A stretch of 54,770 nucleotides of DNA from CAYFMH01 sp964344775 (GTDB taxonomy: Bacteria > Patescibacteriota > Gracilibacteria > UBA4473), in NCBI GenBank assembly GCA_964344775.1, contig CAYFOO010000004.1:1-54770 (forward strand), in the 5' to 3' direction. Position numbers and translations under genes: made by a program. Below the pieces are notes generated by a model. That model was not told the origin of the DNA, did not search any database, and worked only from the letters and a program-made list of their open reading frames with translations. Of this stretch, positions 5,846 to 13,900 are shown piece by piece (positions within the stretch are counted from its first letter, which is position 1; each line of letters starts with the position of its first letter).

Positions 5846-7363
5846 TTATTTTTTTAACTTTTGTCCGCAAAACAAAACTCCAAAGTATGAAAAAGAACCA
5901 ACTGCGGCCGCGAGTATAAGATTGTCACGCAATGGGGTCAAATAAATTTCTGCTAATAAAATAACACTGGCTAAAATAATGAAAAACAAAGCCTTCGGAT
6001 TAATGCAAAGGGAAAAATACTTCTTGATTTCGTAGGCCAAAAGCCCTAGAACAATCACTTCACAAAAAACGGTAGAAACTGCTGCCGCAATAATCCCATA
6101 CATCGGAAGAAAAATAAGATTTAAAATTCCATTGAGTCCGAGAGCCGTAGCATTTACTTTCAGTAAATAATTCTGACGATTAGCCGCCACGAGGGTAAAA
6201 GAAAAAAGCTGATTAAAAAAAGCAAAAAACACCGTCGGCACCAAAAGCATGAGAATCTTGTCCGATCCAAAAAATCCTGCAGATGAGAGAAATTCATCGG
6301 AACTAAGAATCTGGATCATCTCTGGAGCAAAAGCCACTGTACCGATAACAATCGGAAGCGAAAAAATGAGCAGTTTTTCCATCCCCCAGGAGAGCGTCTG
6401 GCTGACTTTTCTCTGGTCTCCTTCTTCGGCGGAAATCTTGGGCAAAATCGCTTGACCAAAAAACACCCCCAAAATCAAAAAGCTCTCCAAAATCCGTGTG
6501 GAAATTCCATAAATCCCCACAGCCGAACTTCCGAGGAGGATGGAAATCAAAACTACGTCTAATCTCAAATACAGAGTCTGAAGCACGAGCGAAAGTCCGT
6601 ATGGCAGTGATTTTTGAAATGTTTCTCGCCACCAATCAAAGTTAAATTTAAACCGGATTTTGATTTCTCGAGCTGCAAAAAAGGTCACTAGCCCACAAAA
6701 AATAATATTGGAAGCAACGCCTGCCCACAGCATCGTGAAAAATAGATTATCCTGAAACATCTCAGCGTTTCGAGAAATCCAAAAGATGAATCCAGCCAAT
6801 AAAATCTTGCCTACGACTAAAGATCCAGAAAAGTACTGGATTTTCATCCTCGCCTGCAAAATCGAACTCAAAGTCCCTGCCACAATCGTCAGTGCCATCG
6901 AAAGTCCCGTGATCCAAATACCAATCTTCACCACCGGAGGATAACTGGGAATAAATTGTACCGATACGCCAGCCAAAATAGTGACCGTCACAATGAGCAG
7001 CAGCCGCATGGAAAAGATATTCCCGAGAATAAACTCAGAATCAACAGGTTGTAGGTGGGAGGTTGTAGGTGGTAAGGAACTTTTATTTTTCAATTTCTGT
7101 TCTCTATTCTCTGTTCTTTGTTCTTTGGCCTTTCTTTCATATTTTGATATCTCCCTCACCGCGATCGCAAAAAGTCCTGCATCAGCCAAGATTCCAAAAA
7201 AGGCGAGAAATTCGTAACTGGTCAGATAATTTCCGTAAAATTCCGTCCCAAATCCAGAAACAATCTTGACCACCACCAAGCTCGCGAGCACCGTCAAAAC
7301 TTTTCCCAGAGCCTGAGAAAAAGCATTGCTGAGCACTTTTTTTTCGGTCGCCATCGGACACAA
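5846..7363 (-). CDS. Polysaccharide flippase / Wzx-like MOP-superfamily transporter
   Basis: A 505-residue membrane protein with about 12-14 predicted hydrophobic helices, the family's usual length. It probably flips lipid-linked oligosaccharide across the membrane during envelope polysaccharide synthesis. The N-terminal start (FSQALGKVLTVLASLVVVKI) is typical of Wzx/RfbX proteins. A hydrophilic insert of about 30 residues near residues 78-108, rich in E, Q, R, K and N, is encoded by repeat-like DNA (see 7042-7131). No glycosyltransferases are adjacent, so the substrate is unknown; the ligase-like gene at 52.8-53.9 kb could act in the same pathway. Confidence 0.85.
   Translation of the reverse strand: MCPMATEKKVLSNAFSQALGKVLTVLASLVVVKIVSGFGTEFYGNYLTSYEFLAFFGILADAGLFAIAVREISKYERKAKEQRTENREQKLKNKSSLPPTTSHLQPVDSEFILGNIFSMRLLLIVTVTILAGVSVQFIPSYPPVVKIGIWITGLSMALTIVAGTLSSILQARMKIQYFSGSLVVGKILLAGFIFWISRNAEMFQDNLFFTMLWAGVASNIIFCGLVTFFAAREIKIRFKFNFDWWRETFQKSLPYGLSLVLQTLYLRLDVVLISILLGSSAVGIYGISTRILESFLILGVFFGQAILPKISAEEGDQRKVSQTLSWGMEKLLIFSLPIVIGTVAFAPEMIQILSSDEFLSSAGFFGSDKILMLLVPTVFFAFFNQLFSFTLVAANRQNYLLKVNATALGLNGILNLIFLPMYGIIAAAVSTVFCEVIVLGLLAYEIKKYFSLCINPKALFFIILASVILLAEIYLTPLRDNLILAAAVGSFSYFGVLFCGQKLKK
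7042..7131. repeat. Intergenic-type word repeats read in frame inside the flippase gene
   Basis: GGTTGTAGGTGGGAGGTTGTAGGTGG belongs to the TTGTAGG word family otherwise found between genes. It abuts a second run made of TTCTGTTCTCTATTCTCTGTTC-type words. Together they encode the hydrophilic insert EQRTENREQK...PPTTSHLQP between two membrane helices. The frame is kept, as with palindromic elements in Rickettsia genes. Confidence 0.6.
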
Positions 7364-7552
7364 TTATCGATAAATAATGAATAATTAGCAATAAAATTCA
7401 TTATAATCATTGACTTTTTAATCATATTTTGCAAAAAAATAATTGTTCTTCTACATCTCTTATGTAAAAAACAAAGTTCTCGTGTTTTGAGTATCTTGTT
7501 TTTTCTAAGAAATTATCCCATCAACCCAAGCACAGTAAGAAGGAAAGTTACC

Positions 7553-7969
7553 ATGAAAAAGCTTTTTAAAGGTGGTTTCTGGTTGTTGCTCGGAGTGACG
7601 TTCTCCTGGACATTTCTTTCAACAGCGGAAGCCGCCGAAAAGAAAATTCAGTTCGAACAGTGTTGGGTCGCCCCGAAGGGACAGACTTTGACGATCGACT
7701 GGGGCGGACCGTTCGGAATCACCTACACCAAACACACAATGCGTGGAAAGGTACACATCTTCCACGTCCAGTACGAACGGCCGGGTCAGTACAAAAAGAC
7801 GATCACGGTCTGGGGCAACGATTCCGGAGCTGAGGAATCCCCCAAATGGCGGATTTCGGCCGGGAATTCTGCCGTTTTCATCTATCGGGTGGACCCTGCC
7901 GAACAGGGTCAGATCAAGGTCTGCCCAACGAAATCCATCGGCGAAAACGCTGCGGCGGCGGCAAAGTGA
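7553..7969 (+). CDS. Secreted small protein, not recognised (GC-rich)
   Basis: I do not recognise this protein. The precursor of 138 residues has a strong signal peptide (MKKLFKGG, then a hydrophobic run) ending at a probable AEA-A cleavage site. The mature part of about 110 residues looks beta-rich and has two Cys (FEQCWVAP and IKVCPTK) that could form a disulfide. The ATG at 7553 was preferred over an upstream start because AAGGAAAG sits at good spacing and the signal peptide begins there. GC content and codon choice differ sharply from the neighbours, and a GC-rich terminator follows. These match the 17-kDa-like gene at 4.2 kb and suggest transfer. Confidence 0.8.
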   Translation: MKKLFKGGFWLLLGVTFSWTFLSTAEAAEKKIQFEQCWVAPKGQTLTIDWGGPFGITYTKHTMRGKVHIFHVQYERPGQYKKTITVWGNDSGAEESPKWRISAGNSAVFIYRVDPAEQGQIKVCPTKSIGENAAAAAK

Positions 7970-7992
7970 CCATATGGGAAGGAAGAACGAAG

Positions 7993-8025
7993 TGGGCTGT
8001 CTTTCGGGGCAGCCCCTTCTTCTTT
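7993..8025 (+). terminator. Intrinsic terminator of the secreted-protein gene
   Basis: GGGCTG pairs with CAGCCC around TCTTTCGGGG, followed by CTTCTTCTTT. It also covers the last bases of the convergent M16 peptidase gene. Confidence 0.7.
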
Positions 8026-9286
8026 AAGATATAATTTTCTGCAGTTTTTCCTCATCGATATCCGGACCAATCCCCGCAAATCGAAATTTTTCTGGAACAA
8101 AAAGTTCACGAGCCAAATTCTCTACCTCCTCTTTTTTTACTGTTTGAATTCGCTTTTTCCAATGATCAAAGTCTTCTGGCCTGTTATAGAGCAAAAGATC
8201 TTTTCCAAAATGATGAGCCACTTCCTCCGTATCTTCCGTCTTAAGATCGGTTTTTCCGATGATGTAATTTTGAGCCTTCTCCAGCTCGGCATCGGAAATT
8301 CCATTTTTCACCATTTCGTCGTATTCTTCTCGAATTGCCTCTGCTGCTGGGAGTACATCAGAGAGTTTTACCCCGGCTCGAGTGGTGAGTAACCCTGTGT
8401 CAGAAAACTCATCCACCGTCGTCCGAATCGAATAACAAAGGCCTTTTTGCTCTCTAACTTTTTGGAACATTCGCGAACTCATGTTACCCCCCAGGATGAT
8501 GCCCAGCACTTTGAGGATTGGAAACCTGGGATCTGATTCTGCCAAAGTGCGAACCCCAAAAGAGACATGGTATTGTTCTGTCTTTTTATTTCGAATTTTG
8601 AACTTATCGGTGGCGAGTTTGAAATCAAAAGGGTCTGATTCGAGTGATTTTTTTTGCGAATCAAACTTAAAGTATTGTTCCAACTCATCAAAAGTTTTTT
8701 CGTTCACAGCCCCAGCCACGGTGATCACCATATTTTCTGGAACGTAGAGGGCGTTTTTGTAGTCAAAGAAATCTTTTTGCTGAACCGATTGGATTACTTC
8801 TTTTGTCCCGATCTGATCTCGTCCAAGTGGTTGATCTCCAAAAACCAATCGTTCAAAATCCCAGGAAATCTGGTACATCGGTGCATCGAGATACATCGCC
8901 ATCTCTTCGAGAATCACGCCTCGTTCTTTTTCGATTTCTGCCTGATCAAAGGTAGAATTAATCAACATGTCTGAAAGCACATCTAGTGCTTTTTCCAGAT
9001 TTTCTTTTCCAGATTTTACGTAATATCCCGCATACTCTTTTCCGGTGAAAGCATTGAATTCTCCACCGAAGCTATCAATCGCCTCAGAAACCGCCTTGGG
9101 CGTTTTGTATTTTTTGGCTCCTTTGAAAAACATGTGTTCGAGAAAATGAGAAATTCCGGTGATTTTGAGATCTTCGTACCGCGAACCAGCTCCCGCGAGA
9201 ATCAAGGTGGTGATGACATTTGTCCCGGGCATCTCTACTGCCTGAAGTCTGAGTCCATTAGCTAATGTTTTTTGGTGTAATTTCAT
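8024..9286 (-). CDS. M16 family zinc metallopeptidase (processing-peptidase-like)
   Basis: A 420-residue single-chain M16B-type peptidase, the size of bacterial PqqL/YmxG-like and mitochondrial-processing-peptidase-like proteins. The inverted zinc motif HFLEH lies near residue 45. The third ligand is the Glu in EIEKERGVILEE about 75 residues later, so the active site looks complete. The second half carries the usual M16 C-terminal domain. Likely substrates are small peptides or signal-sequence remnants, but no secretion signal is visible and the target is unknown. Its end overlaps the terminator of the convergent secreted-protein gene. Confidence 0.92.
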   Translation of the reverse strand: MKLHQKTLANGLRLQAVEMPGTNVITTLILAGAGSRYEDLKITGISHFLEHMFFKGAKKYKTPKAVSEAIDSFGGEFNAFTGKEYAGYYVKSGKENLEKALDVLSDMLINSTFDQAEIEKERGVILEEMAMYLDAPMYQISWDFERLVFGDQPLGRDQIGTKEVIQSVQQKDFFDYKNALYVPENMVITVAGAVNEKTFDELEQYFKFDSQKKSLESDPFDFKLATDKFKIRNKKTEQYHVSFGVRTLAESDPRFPILKVLGIILGGNMSSRMFQKVREQKGLCYSIRTTVDEFSDTGLLTTRAGVKLSDVLPAAEAIREEYDEMVKNGISDAELEKAQNYIIGKTDLKTEDTEEVAHHFGKDLLLYNRPEDFDHWKKRIQTVKKEEVENLARELFVPEKFRFAGIGPDIDEEKLQKIIS

Positions 9287-9381
9287 AAAATTAGAACTTA
9301 GTTTTTAGAGCTTAGAGCTTAGATAAATTTCCAAAAACCTCAATCAAATTTAGATTTAAAACAAAAATCCGAAATCTACCC

Positions 9382-9409
9382 TGTCCGCCGAAGCTTTAGC
9401 GAAGTGGGA
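9382..9409. repeat. Dispersed TGTCCGCC-type hairpin element
   Basis: TGTCCGCC-GAAGCTTTAGCGAAGTGGGA lies just beyond the murA stop and is flanked by near-complementary GAAATCTA / AAATCTAAA words. Related copies are near 40579-40613 and 49820-49860. Confidence 0.45.
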
Positions 9410-9425
9410 AATCTAAAATCATAAA

Positions 9426-10700
9426 TTAATCAACTTGCTTAATATCTGCTCCCAAATTCTGCAAATTCGATACAAAATTTTCATATCCCCGATTGATGTA
9501 TTCGATATTTGTCACCTTGGTCGTGCCTTCTGCGATAAGTCCCGCCAGCACCATCGCCGCCCCCGCTCGCAAATCCCAAGAAGTAACCGTAGCTCCCATC
9601 AGCTTGGTCGGCCCAAAAACAAAAGCCTGATGAGCATTGAGAATTTCTATTTTTGCCCCCATTTTTTCCAGTTCGCTCAGATAGGTCAGACGGTTTTCAA
9701 ACAAAGTCTCAAAAACCTGTGATCGCCCTTCACACTGAGTCAAAAGCACACCAAAAGGACTCTGCAAATCCGTAGAAAAACCAGGGAAAATAGCCGTTTG
9801 AACTTTTGGAATGGACACCAACTTTTTGGTCGGTTTTATTTCCAAAATCCCCGGTTTCATTTCAAAATTTGCTCCCGCTCGTTTGAGCACGCCGTAAAAA
9901 GAAAAGAGTTCTTCGTGATTTACATTTTTGATAGTTAAATTTCCTCCAGTCAAAATTCCGGCTACGGCGTACGTTCCTACGAGAATCCCATCCGGAGAAA
10001 CTTCAAATTCCCCTCCCTTTAATTTTTTTGATCCTTCTATTTTGAGATGATGTGTGCCAATTCCAGCAATTTCTGCTCCCATTTTCTGGAGCATCCGAAG
10101 TACAGCACAAACGTGCGGTTCTGCAGCCGTGAAATAAAGATCGCATTCGTCGGCCTGGCCGGCCAAAAATATCGCTAAATTTTCTGTCCCCGTGACCGAT
10201 GCTTCCGGCAGAAGAATTCGATGCCCTTGTAATCCTTTTTTTCCATCAAATTTGAGATGAATGTTTTCTTTGTTTGGAATTAACTTGGCTCCCAAAACTT
10301 TCAATCCATCGATGTGGATCGAATTTGATCGGGCACCAATCACGCATCCTCCGGGCTGTGGAATTTTTACTTCTCCGAATCGGGAAAGAATTGGTCCCAT
10401 CAATAAAATGGTCGCTCGTAATTTTTTCGCTTTTTCGCATTTTGCCAACTTGGACGGATCTAATTTTTTGGCCGTCACTTCCACTTGCTTTTTTTTCTTA
10501 TCACGATGGACTTCTACCCCGATTTCCTGAAAGATTTCGAGCAAAGTCTCTACATCTCCAATATCCGGAACATTTTTGAAAACACACTTTTCTTCCGTGA
10601 GAAGTGCCGCACAAAGCATTGGTAATGTAGCATTTTTGGCCCCCGGAATTTCAATTTCCCCCTTTAGTTTTTTACCGCCGATAATTTCGAAATGACTCAT
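9426..10700 (-). CDS. murA: UDP-N-acetylglucosamine 1-carboxyvinyltransferase
   Basis: It transfers enolpyruvate from PEP to UDP-GlcNAc, the first committed step of peptidoglycan synthesis. The 424 residues form the two-lobed EPSP-synthase fold of MurA. The substrate-binding Lys-Asn pair is in PGAKNATLPML near residue 21. The catalytic Cys is kept in PQPGGCVIGAR (about residue 118), so the enzyme should be fosfomycin-sensitive in principle. The late Arg is in DLRAGAAMVLAG. It implies a peptidoglycan wall. No other mur genes are nearby. Confidence 0.97.
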   Translation of the reverse strand: MSHFEIIGGKKLKGEIEIPGAKNATLPMLCAALLTEEKCVFKNVPDIGDVETLLEIFQEIGVEVHRDKKKKQVEVTAKKLDPSKLAKCEKAKKLRATILLMGPILSRFGEVKIPQPGGCVIGARSNSIHIDGLKVLGAKLIPNKENIHLKFDGKKGLQGHRILLPEASVTGTENLAIFLAGQADECDLYFTAAEPHVCAVLRMLQKMGAEIAGIGTHHLKIEGSKKLKGGEFEVSPDGILVGTYAVAGILTGGNLTIKNVNHEELFSFYGVLKRAGANFEMKPGILEIKPTKKLVSIPKVQTAIFPGFSTDLQSPFGVLLTQCEGRSQVFETLFENRLTYLSELEKMGAKIEILNAHQAFVFGPTKLMGATVTSWDLRAGAAMVLAGLIAEGTTKVTNIEYINRGYENFVSNLQNLGADIKQVD

Positions 10701-10784
10701 TAGTAATTAAAAATATAAAAGCACAAGCCCAAAATAACCCACATCTCAATAGCTGTCAAAAAACTTTTGAAATCCCGCTTTCTG

Positions 10785-10803
10785 CTCCCCTTCGTAAGGG
10801 GAG
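10785..10803. repeat. Hairpin CTCCCC/GGGGAG upstream of murA
   Basis: CTCCCC-TTCGTAA-GGGGAG is followed by GATACTATTTTAAAGACTTTTTT. A sister hairpin (TCTCCCTT...AAGGGAGA, then CTTTTAAAG) lies at 10938-10956, so the murA-leuS spacer holds two copies of one small element. Confidence 0.5.
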
Positions 10804-10937
10804 ATACTATTTTAAAGACTTTTTTAGAGGGGTTTTGGGTTTGGGGGATTTTTTTGCACAACCATCCTTTCTGCACAAAAAACCCTCTCTTTCGACCATG
10901 AGTATCAATATTTTAAAGCTCAAGACCGAATGGTAAA

Positions 10938-10956
10938 TCTCCCTTACAAAGGGAGA
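10938..10956 (-). terminator. Hairpin just past the leuS stop
   Basis: TCTCCCTT and AAGGGAGA pair around a 3-nt loop about 10 nt beyond the leuS stop codon. The T-tract on the leuS strand is short (TTTACCATT), so termination is likely but not certain. Confidence 0.5.
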
Positions 10957-10965
10957 CTTTTAAAG

Positions 10966-13900
10966 CTACTTCATCACAAACCCCACAATCTTTCCCGGCA
11001 CAAAAATCTCTTTCACCACCTCACCTTCAGCTAAATATTTTTGCACTTTTTCGATTTCTTTGGCCGCCGTCAGCACTTCATCTTTTCCGGCATCTTTGCT
11101 GATTTCGAAGTCTCCCCGAATTTTTCCATTGATCTGTACCGCATACGTCACCATCTCATCTACTACCAAATCCGGATTATATTCCGGCCACGGTTCGTAG
11201 GTGATAGTTTCTTTTTTATCCAAAATCTCGTGCCAAATCTCTTCGGCCAAATGCGGTGCAAAAGGAGCAAGTAATTTGCAAAAATTCTCCGCTGCCGGTC
11301 GAGGCATTGATTCCCCTTTTTGAGCAAAATTTATGAAAATCATCATCTGAGAGATCGCGGTATTGAAACGAAATCCTTCAATGTCTTCCGTCACTTTTTT
11401 GATAGTTTTGTGCATCATCTGCGGCAATCCCTTCGGAGCAATTTTGCATCCTTCTTTTCCACATTCGGTGAGTTCTTTTTCTTGGTAGAGTCGCCAGACT
11501 TTGTGGAGAAATTTGTAGATTCCCTCGGTGGCCGTCGTCGACCAAGAAATCGCCTGATCAAACGGCCCCATAAACATCTCATACATCCGCAAAGTGTCCG
11601 CTCCGTATTTCTGCACAATTTCATCAGGATTGATCACATTTCCGAGGGATTTCGACATCTTCTGGCCATCTTCGGCTAGGATCATCCCCTGATGCCGAAG
11701 CTTGGCAAATGGTTCATCAAAGTCGATCAATCCGGCTCGATGAGCCGCTTTGGTAAAAAATCGAGAATACAGCAGATGAAGCACGGTGTGCTCTGCCCCT
11801 CCGACGTACAAATCTACCGGAAGCCAGTCGTTCATTTTTTCGGTATTTCCAAACTTCTTTTCATTTCCAGGATCCGCGTAGCGAAAGAAATACCAACTCG
11901 AACAGACAAATGTATCCATGGTGTCGTTTTCTCTTTCTGCTTTTTCTGATCCACATTTGGGACACTTCACGTCGTGAAATGTCTTTGATTGGCCGAGTGG
12001 AGATTCTCCCGTCGGCATGAAGTCCACATCGGTCGGTAATTCAACCGGTAATTCTGAAGCGGGTACCGGCACCTCCCCACAATCTGGACAATGAATAATT
12101 GGAATTGGAGCTCCCCAATATCGCTGCCGAGAAACGAGCCAATCTCTGAGTTTGTAGGTGGTTTTCCGGGTTCCTAATTTCTTTTTTTCAAGCCAGTCGA
12201 TCATTTTGGCCTTGGCTTCCGGCGTCCGAAGTCCATCCAAAAAGTCAGAATTGATCGCTGTCCCTTCCCCAGCAAAACAACCTTCGACTTTTTCATCTGG
12301 TTTCACCACTTCTGTGATTGGAATCTGATACTTCTCTGCAAATTCAAAGTCTCGATCATCATGAGCCGGCACGGCCATGATCGCTCCGGTTCCGTATCCC
12401 ATCATCACATAGTCTGCAATCCAAACCGGAATTTTTTCATTATTCACGGGATTTGTTGCATACCCACCCGTAAAAACACCAGTCTTTTCTTTTTCTGCCT
12501 GCCGATCCAGATCAGATTTGTGTTTGGTGGTTTCGATGTATTTTTCGATTTCTGATTTTTGTTCTGCGGTGGTTATTTTTTCGACCAAAGGATGCTCTGG
12601 GGCCAAAACCATAAAAGTCGCTCCGAAAAGGGTGTCTGAACGAGTGGTAAAGACCGTAATTTTGTATGGTGCCTCAGAAAGAAAAACAGCTAATTCTTCT
12701 TTTTCTTTATGAGATCGGAGATATTCATACGCCCGTTCGAGGTCGGCAGCTGTGTTTACTCGGGAGAAATGGTAGCCTTCTCGCCAGAGTCTGTTGCAGT
12801 TTTTAGTATCGTTCCACTGATTTGTTGGTGCCAATCCCAACTCTGGAATGAATTCCTGAGTTAAGGAAGAAGGGACATTATTCCTTTTGTACTCGTTCTT
12901 AATGGTAGGATTGTCTACATCGTCAGTAATGTCATCTTCCTTCATGCCTTCCTTAACGGTGGAATTCATTCCACCGCTAGTAGCACAAAAATATTGGTAG
13001 AATCGACGCGAAGACACACCTTTTAATTTCTTCACCGTTTGAGCCACATCTATATCCTCGCTGATCCAAATGAGAGCATGTACATGATTTTTTGTAGCAA
13101 CTGCTTCTATGATGCCAAAATCTTCATTAGCATTCAATTCTGCCTCTTGAAGTGCCTGGAGGATGACTTTTGCTTTTTGTTTGGTGTCGATTAATTTTTC
13201 GCCTCGGACGAAGGTTTTGTCCTCTGGGTCGTTTGTACCAATCTCATTGTCTCGGGAATGAATTCCCAAGTTAAGAGATGAGGAAGTTGAATCTCCTTCT
13301 GGTTGAACCGTATTCCAGGTCACCAATAACACATTTTCTAATCGATCCTCCACTAAAGACATTTCTGCAGCAATCTCCCCGTTTCGTTCGATTTCAAAAT
13401 CCACTTCGGCTCCTTCGGACTTCCCAATCCAATTCTGTTGAGACAGCTTGGTGGATTCGGGCCAGTCGATCTTGTCTAGACCAGAAATGAGGCCGGAAGT
13501 AATATTTTTTGTCACAACGGTTTTGACCTGATCCAATAATTCCGGAAAATCAGTTGTCATAAAATGTTCTGCACTTGGAAAAGTTTTTACACTTTTGGCC
13601 AAAACATTCCCATATTTTTGAGCTTCTTCTTGTGATACATACGGATCGTTATCAGACCCCCAAATCTCAAAGTCACTCAGGTTTCGAACAAATTCAGAGA
13701 CAGGTTGTTTGGTGATATCAGTAATCTCTGGGATGTTGCAATTGGTGAAAGGGGCAGCAATCAAAAAGGCTTTTTTAATCTTTATTTTTCGATCTTCCAA
13801 ATAACGAGTAATTAAAGTTCCTCCCAAAGAGTGTCCAACGACAACAGTATTTTTATCTAGCTTCAAAGTATCCAAAGCCTTGCTCCACTTTTCCCAATTT

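Larger units (their letters stand above)
12673..13374 (-). mobile_element. IS200/IS605 TnpA-like (Y1, HUH) domain inside leuS
   Basis: About 235 residues inserted between LeuRS FEIERNGE and PYKITVFTTRSDTLFG. Features of the Y1 transposase fold are an opening strand NVLLVTWNTV, the HUH motif at His524-Val-His526 (NHVHALIW), a KLKGVSSRRF segment matching the family's KGxSSR, LWREGYHFSRV matching the W..GYF..SV strand, and a terminal helix with Tyr645 (AYEYLRSHK) where the nucleophile lies. The catalytic residues thus appear intact. Three REP-like palindromes lie within it. Whether it still acts on DNA is unknown. Confidence 0.85.
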
